From Sphingomonas folli (GTDB lineage Bacteria > Pseudomonadota > Alphaproteobacteria > Sphingomonadales > Sphingomonadaceae), in contig NZ_JAHXZL010000011.1 of assembly GCF_019429525.1 (NCBI RefSeq), positions 1 to 64,000 of the forward strand: 64,000 nt of DNA, given 5' to 3'. Each line of letters begins with the position of its first letter. Position 1 is the stretch's first letter. The notes below the pieces were generated by a model. That model made no database searches. It saw only the letters and a list, made by a program, of their open reading frames with translations, and had not been told where the DNA came from. This document shows, piece after piece, positions 9,377-17,445 of this stretch. The position numbers and the translations under genes are program-made.

Positions 9377-9406
9377 TGTACATCGGTGTACATCGGTGTA
9401 CATCGG
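9377..9406. repeat. three perfect tandem 10-bp repeats, probable operator
   Basis: The decamer TGTACATCGG occurs three times head to tail. Each copy contains the palindrome TGTACA, and the spacing is exactly one DNA turn. The array sits in the 377-bp gap between the minus-strand ATPase operon and the plus-strand RusA-like gene, about 40 bp upstream of the alternative operon start at 9335-9338. It fits a binding site for a cooperative repressor or activator. No gene encoding an obvious cognate regulator is adjacent. Confidence 0.7.
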
Positions 9407-9620
9407 TTTTTAGCGCGGCAACGACGAGTTAGGTCGACTAGGCACGATCTTAGAACCGTTTATTAGGCCGGTTTGGATCAGATTCGAAGCCTGCTTTTCG
9501 CACCAGGGCGCACTAACATCACTGGACAATCGCTGCCGCGCAGATGATCTGGAACGATGAACCGCAGAATTTCACAAAAACCAACGCGGGTCGGGGCCAC
9601 GCCGCGTTGGCGATCCGTCG

Positions 9621-10121
9621 ATGATTGCCGCTGCTAAGGCGCCGGATGGGCCGCGGCCCGTCGTGGCCTTTGTTGCCCCGGGACGGCCGCCTTCCTCGAA
9701 CAAGACGGTAGGGAGGCATGGCGAACGCGCCAAGCTCGAGTACTCCCGGCGCTACATCGCTGCCGGTGGCACAAAATCTGACGAGTTCTCCTACGCAGCC
9801 GTGTACTACTTCGTTCCTGGGTATCGCCCGAGCAACGACGCCGACGCGGGGAACGTACACAAGCGAGTCCTCGATGGATTGCAGGGAGCGGCTTACGAGG
9901 ACGATCACGTCGTTCGAATCGTCACGGCAGGCGTGATCGACTACGGCCCGACGGCGAACGGCCCGCTTCGGCTGGAGGAGATTGATCTCACGCGTGTCCC
10001 GCCCAGCGCGCTTGAGGAGCTGGCGACGGCCATCGCCTCCGCCAAGGATCACTTCCTCTATGTAGAGATCGGTCCGCTGCGGCCGGCGATGATGGCGTTC
10101 GGAATAGGAGATGCGGTTTGA
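9621..10121 (+). CDS. RusA-like Holliday-junction endonuclease family protein
   Basis: 166 residues. Positions about 71-95 read SNDADAGNVHKRVLD followed by GLQGAAYEDD, which matches the RusA catalytic pattern (acidic residues, D-x-x-N-x-x-K-x-x-L-D-x-L, then Y-x-D-D). RusA proteins resolve Holliday junctions and are usually phage-borne. The N-terminal segment VAFVAPGRPPSSNK fits the first beta strand of the family. The stop codon overlaps the TTG start of the next gene (TTGA), so the two are translationally coupled. No capsid or other structural phage gene is nearby, so this is either a prophage remnant or a stand-alone module. The ATG at 9621 has only a weak ribosome-binding site. Confidence 0.7.
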   Translation: MIAAAKAPDGPRPVVAFVAPGRPPSSNKTVGRHGERAKLEYSRRYIAAGGTKSDEFSYAAVYYFVPGYRPSNDADAGNVHKRVLDGLQGAAYEDDHVVRIVTAGVIDYGPTANGPLRLEEIDLTRVPPSALEELATAIASAKDHFLYVEIGPLRPAMMAFGIGDAV

Positions 10122-10798
10122 AGGTTCAAACCCAAGGTATAGGCGGCGTGTTCCTGGAGCACGCGGCCGCGGAGGAGTTGGCCTCGAAGCTGGCCAGTAG
10201 CGGTTGGGAGGTTCAGCGCGAAGCCCCTGTTGGTGGGATGCGCGTCGACTTGATCGCCCGTCGCGGCGAGGAGATCGTCTTCTACGAATTTAAGCTGGCC
10301 GGTGCGAGCGCTTACGATGGCTGGGCGTCGCAGCTGCTGGCTTATCAGAAGCTCGCCCGGCAGCATGGCGCCGCGTTTCGCCTGATAATGGTGCGACCAC
10401 CGCGACAGATGGAACTTGAGATCGATGGGGTGGAGCGCATGCTATTCGAGTTCCTCCTTCAGCATCCTCCCTCAGAGGTATCTGACATCGCTGGCCACAC
10501 GCTGATCGACGAGGTTGTCGGGGTGGATCTGGACTCGGTTCGGATCAGCGGCACGACCGCTGATGTATCCGGCGATGCAAGCTTGGCAGTGACACTGCAG
10601 ACCGGTGCTGGCGAGGAGATCGGCGCCGAGCTATTTCCCTTCGCGTTCTCGGCGAGGCTCGATTTGGTGGCGCAGCGCGCTGACGAAGTGGACGTGCTCA
10701 AGGTCGATTTGTCGAGCTGGTATGGCGACGAGCCGGATGACGACAACGATGGGCCGACAGATAATGCGTCATCCAACGAGGACAGAGACCGGTTCTGA
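10118..10798 (+). CDS. PD-(D/E)XK-like nuclease partner of RusA-like protein
   Basis: 226 residues from a TTG start preceded by AGGAG and coupled to the RusA-like gene. The N-terminal half has a restriction-endonuclease-fold pattern: an early Glu pair (19-20), MRVDLIARRG with Asp 44, VFYEFKL with Glu 57 and Lys 59, and a Gln (SQLLAYQ, 72). Residues about 30-100 alternate strands and helices as expected for that fold. The C-terminal third is acidic and ends in a low-complexity Asp-rich tail. I infer DNA cleavage or DNA-end recognition together with RusA. No named family was recognised. Confidence 0.55.
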   Translation: MKVQTQGIGGVFLEHAAAEELASKLASSGWEVQREAPVGGMRVDLIARRGEEIVFYEFKLAGASAYDGWASQLLAYQKLARQHGAAFRLIMVRPPRQMELEIDGVERMLFEFLLQHPPSEVSDIAGHTLIDEVVGVDLDSVRISGTTADVSGDASLAVTLQTGAGEEIGAELFPFAFSARLDLVAQRADEVDVLKVDLSSWYGDEPDDDNDGPTDNASSNEDRDRF

Positions 10799-11019
10799 CG
10801 CGGCGATGCGGGTAACCCCAATGGGTGGCTCCTGACGAGACCAGCCAAGCGGCATGTCACGACAAGGCGGCCGCTTAGTTCCAACGTCAGTCGTTTGCAG
10901 CCGCGACTTCAAGCATGTGAATCGATGGCAGCTTTCAGGAGCGCGCCGACTTGATCTGAACGACCGAGATTGGGGCGCGTAGCCGTCGCTCTCGTTGCTA
11001 GCCTGCAGACGGCCGCTGC

Positions 11020-11034
11020 GGGCGGGCGGGCGGG
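11020..11034 (+). other. G-quadruplex-type motif
   Basis: Four GGG tracts separated by single C residues, followed by further GGC units. This is the most stable class of predicted G-quadruplex. It lies about 50 bp past the stop of the frame-disrupted gene at 11082, in a gap with no gene, where it could affect transcription termination. Whether it folds is unknown. Confidence 0.45.
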
Positions 11035-11081
11035 CGGCGGCAGCCGGAAAAAAGGTTGACGCCGGTCTACGGGAGACCGAG

Positions 11082-12180
11082 CTAGCGCGAACTGGAAGCC
11101 TTGGGGAGCCATACGCTGTCCCAAACCGTCGAGAAGTTGACTAGGAGCCATTCGTACCAGCTGGCCGGATCCGGATCGACGCGACGCATCTCAGGCTCGA
11201 TGGCGGCGGCGCGCCCAATCGCCTGTCGCACGGTCCGCGTCAGCGCCGGCACCAACTCTTCGGTGACCTCGCCCGAGTCCCACCAGCGCCAGCCGCCGGC
11301 ATGCGCGCCGACCACGTTGCGGACAAAGGAGCCTTCCATCGCCGCGCCGGCCGCCGACTGTTTGAGGCCGAGCGCCACGCACAGTTCGGCCCTCGTCGCC
11401 TTGTTCGTCAGCCTACCGCCGCGCATCAGCATCGTTGCGAGAGCCTGCAAGGCACAGTCGAGCGCGACAACGGCCTCCAGCTCGAAGTCATGGGCGAGCA
11501 GCGACTGGGCGCGGATAAAGTGGAAGACGGCCTGATGAATCTCGGGGTCGAGCGTATTCGCCGTTGACCAAACCGAACGGACCCGACGTTCCCTGGTCGA
11601 CGCCCCCCCCCCAGTGAACCTTGGCCTCTCGCTCCGCCGCGTCGAGCATCCGTACGACCGGGGGCGCCGGCCTGAACCCCGGGCTGTAGAACTGGTTCGT
11701 CCCGCCCGGTCCAGAGGGATGCAGCACCCTTCCGTCCCGATCCCACGCGGCCATCAAGATCCTCGCCACACGCGAGCGGTGAATATACTGCCTTGCATAG
11801 TGCAGGAACCACGTTAGGTGGTCACGCGCCGTCTCGTCTGAAATCACCTCGCGCCAGCCCCGCGCCCAGCCCGGGACAACGGTCGTGACCGCCAGCATCG
11901 TCTCGCATGGATAGGCACGCCATGTCCTGGAGCGCAGCCCGAAGTCGAGACCCGCGGTATCCCTGAGCACTACTGTCATGACCTCGAACCACGCGTCACG
12001 TTCGGCCAACTCTGCCAGCATCGCATCGACGGAACGCGACATCGCGGCCCGCGCGCCCGCGGAAGCCTCTGCGTCGTCGACCCACCGCATGATTGCGGTC
12101 TTCGCCCTCGCGCGCAGCGTGCGGAGTTCGGCGTCGCTTCGCAGCGCAACGTCCTCAGCTCGGAGACCAGAAGCAGGCAT
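11082..12180 (-). pseudogene. hypothetical protein gene frameshifted at a 10-nt homopolymer
   Basis: Two adjacent minus-strand frames together encode one plausible protein of about 365 residues of unknown family. The first part (from 12180) reads well through LDAAEREAKVHW, then enters a run of ten G residues on the coding strand (C at 11603-11612). After the run the original frame becomes unlike protein, while a second frame reads on sensibly (SVWSTANTLDPEIHQAVFHF and onward) to 11082. Nine G residues would restore a single frame. This may be a dead gene, a sequencing error or a phase-variable gene. The start PASGLRAEDVALRSD looks authentic. No domain was recognised. Confidence 0.6.
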
Positions 12181-12334
12181 CTGGTACTTACCTCAAATAA
12201 TCGAAGTCCTCTGAACAAAGGGCGGCTTTCCGGGATAACGCTGCCGCTCGTCGAACGGCCGAAAATCGGGCGCATAGCTCAAGCGCCTTCTCTGGGCGGT
12301 AGTGGCCCGTTTTTCTACAGACTCCGCTGGTGGC

Positions 12335-13006
12335 CTACGGTGCCACAGTGACCTTGCTGGGCACGCCACAAATGACCCTAGCAAAATTGCGTAACCGGGA
12401 CAGATGCTGCTGAAACGTCTCTCGGTCGAGAGCTAGTGCCGTTCCACTCACGAAAACGAACTTACCCGGCGCAACTCCGTTAAGCCTATTAATCGCGGTT
12501 TGGTTGTAGGCTTTCGCACCGTGCGAGATTATGTTTCTAGCGACAAACGCATGAACAACATTTCCGACGCCACCTGGCACTATCGTCCAATCACGCCCAA
12601 CCACATTAAGAATGGCGCCGCCCCAAGATCCGACGTTGCAGCGCATTATATATTGCTCGGCGGCTTCATGTATAGGGCTAGCTTTATCTAACCCGCCAAA
12701 TGCCGATCTTGGGATTCCTCTAATAAGTAGATCAGCAACGATCGTGCGGCCAAACTCTTCAACTAATGAAGCATGAGCGGTCAGAAGTAACTTATAGAGA
12801 TAAGTCTCGTCGGTAAGAGCATCAACGAAGTCATCGTAACCGCATTCAAACCGTGTGGGGCCGCGTTCATCAAAGATCTTCGTGTTCGCAACGTCTCTGA
12901 TTGGCAATTCCATAAAGCTCTTTCGGTAGCTAGAAAGAGCCATTTCGCAAGCAAGACGAAAGCGAGTGAGATCCCGCCAGCGACCCCAGACATCCTTGAT
13001 CGACAT
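12335..13006 (-). CDS. HEPN-like domain protein, putative ribonuclease
   Basis: About 223 residues from the ATG at 13006, which has a GGGGG ribosome-binding site; an upstream in-frame ATG at 13066 is less likely. The protein is mostly helical. Its second half carries FVARNIISHGAK, an R-N-x-x-x-H pattern (about Arg 157 and His 162) typical of HEPN RNases found in toxin and abortive-infection systems. The first half contains LLLTAHASLVEEFGRTIV, similar to the helices that precede this motif in the RiboL-PSP-HEPN and MAE_28990-type groups. The gene is AT-richer than its surroundings, suggesting transfer. No antitoxin is adjacent. The assignment rests on one motif. Confidence 0.5.
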   Translation of the reverse strand: MSIKDVWGRWRDLTRFRLACEMALSSYRKSFMELPIRDVANTKIFDERGPTRFECGYDDFVDALTDETYLYKLLLTAHASLVEEFGRTIVADLLIRGIPRSAFGGLDKASPIHEAAEQYIMRCNVGSWGGAILNVVGRDWTIVPGGVGNVVHAFVARNIISHGAKAYNQTAINRLNGVAPGKFVFVSGTALALDRETFQQHLSRLRNFARVICGVPSKVTVAP

Positions 13007-13206
13007 TTTGCCCCCATCCGTTCGAGAGAGCGAGTAACAGCCGAACGCAGGGCACGGCTCTAACAACGCCTCAGATCGATATCTCTGCGATCACGTAGCC
13101 CGAATTGCCCCAGATCGGATAGTGGATGAACGTCGGCTTCTAGGACGGCGGCCCTGCCGGTCGAGTGACTGAAAACGGGGCGCATAGTTGCCGTCGCGAG
13201 CCTCAT

Positions 13207-13550
13207 GAACGAACGGCCGCCTACTCCACCTCAGCGTCCGAAAGCGGACAGACGGCTCTCCACCCTCGGCAGGCGCTCGAGTCCCCTTCCCTGCCGCCTG
13301 AACGAACGGCCGGTTTTCTCGGCCGACCGCCCGAAAGCGGCCGTTCCGCTATCCACCCTCGGCCGGCGCTCGAGCCCCCTCCCCTGCCGCCTGAACGAAC
13401 GGCCGGGTTTTTTCGCCGACCGCCCGAAAGCGGACGGGCAGCTATCCACCCTTGGCAGGCGATCGCGCCTCCTCCCCTGCTTCCTGAGCGAACGGTCGGT
13501 TTCCCCGGTCGACCGCCCGAAAGCGGACGGGCCGCTATCTATCCCACGGA
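13207..13550. repeat. four tandem copies of a 93-bp repeat
   Basis: Units begin at 13207, 13300, 13393 and 13486 with GAACGAACGGCCG (the fourth is diverged: GAGCGAACGGTCGG). Each contains CGCCCGAAAGCGG about 45 bp later, then a stretch with CTATCCACCCT and GGCGCTCGAG. Because 93 is divisible by three, several frames stay open through the array on both strands. The Pro/Arg-rich translations show no other sign of being coding, so I treat the array as non-coding. Confidence 0.75.
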
Positions 13551-13628
13551 AGGGCATGAAGCACCCGCCTTTAGCGCTCAAACGTCCGTCCACCCGCCGC
13601 AGTCGTTGCTGCGAACACTGCGCTGCGG

Positions 13629-13660
13629 CGGATAGGATATCGATATCGATATCCTATCCG
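13629..13660. repeat. 32-bp perfect palindrome
   Basis: A gap-free inverted repeat centred between 13644 and 13645: CGGATAGGATATCGAT followed by its exact reverse complement. It contains interleaved ATCGAT and GATATC units. It lies between the 93-bp repeat array and the 3' end of the antiporter gene. A short T-rich stretch follows on the plus strand, but an RNA hairpin would lack a loop. It could be a protein-binding site, a recombination site or an extrudable cruciform. Confidence 0.7.
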
Positions 13661-13752
13661 TTTCTCTCAAATGATTGCGTCTGACGCTTCACCACTAGCC
13701 ATATGTGCGACAAAAGCAGGTCACGAGCCCTCTCCAGAACGCTTGTCCTCGA

Positions 13753-15606
13753 TCAAGCGGCAAGAGCTCGTCGCTTCAACAGCTGTCGCCAGCGCCTCTT
13801 TTTGGCCTCTTCGGCTGGCGCAAGCGCGGCTTGGTAGAGCCGCAGGATGAGGTCACCGGCAACGGGCACAGCGGCATGCTCCGCACCCAGGAAGGCCAGC
13901 TCACCGCTGTGGCGCACAAGCGCGATCGGCCAGCCATCCCCATCTTCCGAAATCGGCAACCCAGCATCGTCTCGGTAGATCTCGACCACAAGGGACGCGC
14001 CAGCCTCCATCAGCTCTGCCAAGCGCAAAAAGGTCATGCTCTCGCCGATCACGATCTTGCCGCGCCATTCCTTGGAGGCCTCGTAGCGGGTCCCAGCGCC
14101 CTCCGTGGCAAGCTGGTGAACGCGCTCACGCCCTAACTCGGGAGCGAACCGTGTACAGACAAGCGCATTGTAGGCGTCATCCGGTGTGGCTGCGAGCACC
14201 TGCTGAACGTCGCGCAGGTCGACCACCTCCTCGCCGATCACCGACAGCACCTCGACCCGCAGCGTACTGAGCCCCGCCAGTTTAGCGGCTCTGAGTGCTA
14301 AGGCCGAACGGTCGACCAGGATCACCGGGACTCCGGCTCCGTGAAGCACCTCCCCGAGCCTAACCGTCCATCGCGAGGCACCGACGATCAACAGGCCGCC
14401 CCGGCCGCCAGAAGCGAGCTTCAATCGGCGCGCGAGCGGCGCAAGCGACAGGCCGTGAAGCAGGACGGTTGACGCGATCACCGCGAACACCAGCGGCAGG
14501 ACGAGGCGCGCGTCGGAATAGCCTGCCTCATTAAGACGTTCGCCGGCTACGCCTGCGATCGCCGCGGCGACGACCCCGCGGGGTCCGATCCAACCCACCA
14601 GGAGGCGTTCGCGCCAGTTCGCTCGAGCACCAATGGTAGCAAGCCAGATCGCGAGCGGCCGCACGACGAACAGGATCACCAGCGTGGTCAGCGCGATTGG
14701 CCAGCTCAGCATCGCGACCGTTGTGCGATCGATGTTGGCGGTAAGTAAGATGAAGAGCCCTGATACGAGGAAGACTGTGAGCGACTCCTTGAAACGGCGC
14801 AGCTCCTGCAGCCCGGTCACGTCGATGTTGGCGAGCACAACGCCAAAGAGGGTTGCGCCGACCAGGCCCGTCTCGGGTTGGATCGCCTCCCCTGCTGCAT
14901 AAACGCCAAGCGCTCCGGCCAACAGAATAGGCGTCTTGAGGTACTCCGGTGCCAGGTCGCGAGCAAAAAGGGTGCGGATGCCAAACGGCACGACCAGCCC
15001 GAGTGCCGCCGCCAACCCGGCGCCGAGCAGCGTATGCCAAGCCAGATGCACGATTGCCGCACTACCGGTCATCGTCGTCGATAGCGTGAGGTAGCTCAGC
15101 ACCAGCAGCGTCAGCGTGGCACCGATCGGATCGTTGACTATGGCTTCCCATCGAAGGAACGCCGCTGCGCGTGGCTCGAGCTTGGCCTGCCGCAGCAGCG
15201 GCATGATGACGGTCGGGCCAGTTACGACAAGTATGGCGCCAACGAGGATCGCGACCGGCCACGACAGGCCTGCGACCCAATGTCCAGCAAGCGTCCCCAT
15301 CAGCCAGTTGAGCGGCAGTGCGACTGCCACGAGACGGGCGATGCCGGAGCCGGCCGAGCGCAGCTCTCTCAAGTTAAGGTTCAAACCGCCTTCGAAGACG
15401 ATGATCGCGACCGCCATGCCGATCGCCGGTCGCATGACCTCTCCCAAGGCAGCCGACGGGCGAATGACACCCCCGATCGGCCCAAGCAGCGCGCCGATCA
15501 CCAGAAGCGGGATGATCGCCGGAAGGCTCAGCTTCCAGCCGAGCCACTGCCCGAAGACGCCTGCAACAGCGATGCCTACCACCAGCAGCAGTATGGTATT
15601 TTCCAA
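13753..15606 (-). CDS. CPA-type Na+(K+)/H+ antiporter with C-terminal TrkA-N/RCK domain
   Basis: A 617-residue inner-membrane exchanger. Residues about 1-400 form many hydrophobic helices of the Na_H_Exchanger family, with the conserved segments FEGGLNLNLRELR and EAIVNDPIGATLTL; the NDP Asp is in the ion-binding region of CPA1/CPA2 proteins. The remainder is a nucleotide-binding RCK/TrkA-N domain beginning GGLLIVGASRWTVRLGEVL, followed by a TrkA-C-like region. This architecture fits a nucleotide-gated cation/proton exchanger for pH or osmotic homeostasis. It appears monocistronic. Confidence 0.88.
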   Translation of the reverse strand: MENTILLLVVGIAVAGVFGQWLGWKLSLPAIIPLLVIGALLGPIGGVIRPSAALGEVMRPAIGMAVAIIVFEGGLNLNLRELRSAGSGIARLVAVALPLNWLMGTLAGHWVAGLSWPVAILVGAILVVTGPTVIMPLLRQAKLEPRAAAFLRWEAIVNDPIGATLTLLVLSYLTLSTTMTGSAAIVHLAWHTLLGAGLAAALGLVVPFGIRTLFARDLAPEYLKTPILLAGALGVYAAGEAIQPETGLVGATLFGVVLANIDVTGLQELRRFKESLTVFLVSGLFILLTANIDRTTVAMLSWPIALTTLVILFVVRPLAIWLATIGARANWRERLLVGWIGPRGVVAAAIAGVAGERLNEAGYSDARLVLPLVFAVIASTVLLHGLSLAPLARRLKLASGGRGGLLIVGASRWTVRLGEVLHGAGVPVILVDRSALALRAAKLAGLSTLRVEVLSVIGEEVVDLRDVQQVLAATPDDAYNALVCTRFAPELGRERVHQLATEGAGTRYEASKEWRGKIVIGESMTFLRLAELMEAGASLVVEIYRDDAGLPISEDGDGWPIALVRHSGELAFLGAEHAAVPVAGDLILRLYQAALAPAEEAKKRRWRQLLKRRALAA

Positions 15607-16049
15607 CGTTGTCCCCCCTGATGACGCGGGCTCTCCCCGAATGACATGCAGAAGCCACGGCAGCGAGGAACGTTGCTAAAGTGTCTTGCTTCGGGCGAGC
15701 AGCGGCCTGCCACGGCTTTCGCCGCTACGATGGGCTCGGCAGCCAAGAAGGCGGATATAGGCGCTCCCCGCCGTGGCTCGAGGGCGATCTGCGACGAAGG
15801 CTCACAGTTACAGTCCAAAAGCGGGGAGATGATCAGATCAAAGCCCGCAGTAAGCAGCGACGTGGGTGCCTGAGGTTCGTAAAACCGCACCAAGCGCGCT
15901 TCATGGTGCCTAGCGAAGGTGCCAATCACGCTCCTTTTTCAGTAGCATAGCTAGGAGGAGGGGGTGAAGCCACTGAGCAGACCGCGCTTCACTGATACTA
16001 TATTTCTTACAATTCACGCCACGCGGCTATCTCACTAACAAAGACGTCT
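15607..16049. other. intergenic between antiporter and BLUF gene
   Basis: Several overlapping short ORFs exist, but none has recognisable motifs or a good ribosome-binding site. The right part (about 15950-16049) becomes AT-richer just before the BLUF gene and probably holds its promoter. Confidence 0.4.
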
Positions 16050-16481
16050 ATGACGTTCCGGATTATATACGCGAGCCGCGCTACCCGCTCCTATGACAGA
16101 AGAGAGATGCGAGATCTGTGCATTCGGTCTTCCAAGCGCAACCGAGAGGATGGTATAACCGGGCTGTTTCTCTACGACGGTGTACGGTTCCTACAAGCAA
16201 TCGAGGGAGACGAAAGCAAGGTTAAGGCGACTATGGCCCGAATCGCTGCAGACGACAGGCATAGTGATATCATCTACTCTTTCTACGAGGCAGTCACACA
16301 TCGAGAGTTCTCAGACTGGTCGATGGAAATACCGATTGAACCCGGCGAGGATGCCAACACATTCGTAAGCAAGGTCAAGGCCGACGTTCGGCTTGTCACC
16401 GACATACGGTTACAGGCGCAGTTCATCGGTTTCGCTAAGTTGGCAGTTACAGCTCGCCACCGCATTGTTGCGTCCGGCTAA
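16050..16481 (+). CDS. BLUF-domain blue-light sensor protein
   Basis: 143 residues with the full BLUF flavin-binding pattern: Tyr 7 in RIIYASRA, Asn 31 in KRNREDGITGLFLY, Gln 49 in RFLQAIEGDE, a DDRHSDI segment, and Trp 90 with Met 92 in FSDWSME. These are the FAD-ring and photocycle residues known from AppA and related proteins. There is no attached output domain, only a short C-terminal helical cap, so it must signal through a partner protein. No EAL, GGDEF or regulator gene is adjacent. Base composition is lower in GC than the flanking core DNA. Confidence 0.92.
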   Translation: MTFRIIYASRATRSYDRREMRDLCIRSSKRNREDGITGLFLYDGVRFLQAIEGDESKVKATMARIAADDRHSDIIYSFYEAVTHREFSDWSMEIPIEPGEDANTFVSKVKADVRLVTDIRLQAQFIGFAKLAVTARHRIVASG

Positions 16482-16549
16482 GGTTCTTCTAGGAAGCGTT
16501 CTGGCTCTCGATCGCTCGAGACCACACAAACGCTCAACATATTGGCTAA

Positions 16550-16768
16550 TCACCAAGCGCGCGGCGCGCCACCGACCCTTTTCGCTGCAGCCGCCTCGAC
16601 CTCGTTCAAATCGCTTTGCGTAAGTACGCCCGCAGCCAGGACCTTACGCATCAGTTCATCGAGCAACGCCGCTAGAAAGTGCACTTCAGCTCGCTCCGAC
16701 TCCGTATCTTCGCCTTCTGAGTTTACCTGCATGCAAAAAGGTCCTTTGGAAAGAAAGTTGTAGACCAT
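16550..16768 (-). CDS. small conserved-looking hypothetical protein
   Basis: 72 residues, acidic in the middle, with an amphipathic helical stretch (VHFLAALLDELMRKVL) followed by AAGVLTQSDLNEVEAAAAKR. It looks like a real small helical protein rather than a shadow ORF. No function can be assigned. It lies convergent to the BLUF gene, with no obvious operon partner. Confidence 0.5.
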   Translation of the reverse strand: MVYNFLSKGPFCMQVNSEGEDTESERAEVHFLAALLDELMRKVLAAGVLTQSDLNEVEAAAAKRVGGAPRAW

Positions 16769-16839
16769 GGCTGTCGAGCTAGGCTCCCCGCCCGCTTCCT
16801 AGCCGCCCCCCCGAGATCAACGTATCCCAACAACCTTGA

Positions 16840-17445
16840 CAGGACGCGTCACGCGCAAGCGGAGCTCTGGATGCCTTCGCCGTGGAGCGAGGTTTGAGGA
16901 TCGCCGCACGCTACGTTGAGAATGAGAGCGGGGCTAAGCTGCACCGGCCTGAGCTGTTCCGCTTGCTCGCCGACTGCGAGCCTGGAGACGTGTTGCTGGT
17001 GGAGCAGGTTGACCGGCTGTCTCGTCTCACCTCCTCAGACTGGCAGCGGTTGCGCGCCTCGATCGACGCGAAAGAGGTTCGGATCGTTGCTCTCGACCTC
17101 CCGACATCGTGGAGCCTGACGGCCCCGGCTGACGAGTTCACTGCCCGCATGTTCTCGGCAGTCAACGCCATGATGCTCGATGTCCTCGCGGCGGTCGCGC
17201 GCAAGGACTATGAGGATCGGCGTCGCCGGCAAGCCGAGGGCACTGCCAAGGCGAAGGCGGCCGGGCTCTATAGAGGCCGGCCGGCGAACAAGGCCCGGAA
17301 CGCCGCAATCTCCTCCCTGCTGAGCGACGGACGCAGCTGGCGGGAGATCATGGATGCGACCGGATGCAGCCGCACCTTGCTGGCAAAAATCGCTCGCGAT
17401 CGCCGGCTGCTCAAAGCCGAGCCGGATGCCGAGACGATTAGCTAG
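16840..17445 (+). pseudogene. degraded serine recombinase (resolvase/invertase family)
   Basis: The open frame from the GTG at 16882 gives 187 residues with resolvase motifs: RPELFRLLADCEPGD, LVEQVDRLSRL, and a C-terminal helix-turn-helix-like tail (RNAAISSLLSDGRSWREIMD). The N-terminal strand with the catalytic Ser is missing from the open frame. The same frame can be read upstream as QDASRASGALDAF, preceded by a TGA at 16837-16839 and then INVSQQP, which resembles the lost x-R-V-S-T start. The active site is therefore cut off by an in-frame stop. Translation from 16882 would give a protein without its nucleophile. Confidence 0.7.

Noticed and set aside
9377..9406. Tandem 10-bp repeats as a CRISPR array or plasmid iteron origin
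   Set aside because: Units are contiguous with no spacers, and no Rep or Cas gene is present; a promoter operator is simpler.
9557..9635. 26-codon ORF just before the RusA-like gene
   Set aside because: Basic peptide without recognisable features that overlaps the RusA start; not enough evidence to call a gene.
13165..13684. Open frames of 120-159 codons through the repeat array on both strands
   Set aside because: They are a by-product of the 93-bp period being a multiple of three; Pro/Arg-rich translations, no ribosome-binding site, equally open in several frames.
15576..15950. Overlapping ORFs upstream of the antiporter
   Set aside because: None has a recognisable domain or initiation signal, and they overlap each other on both strands.
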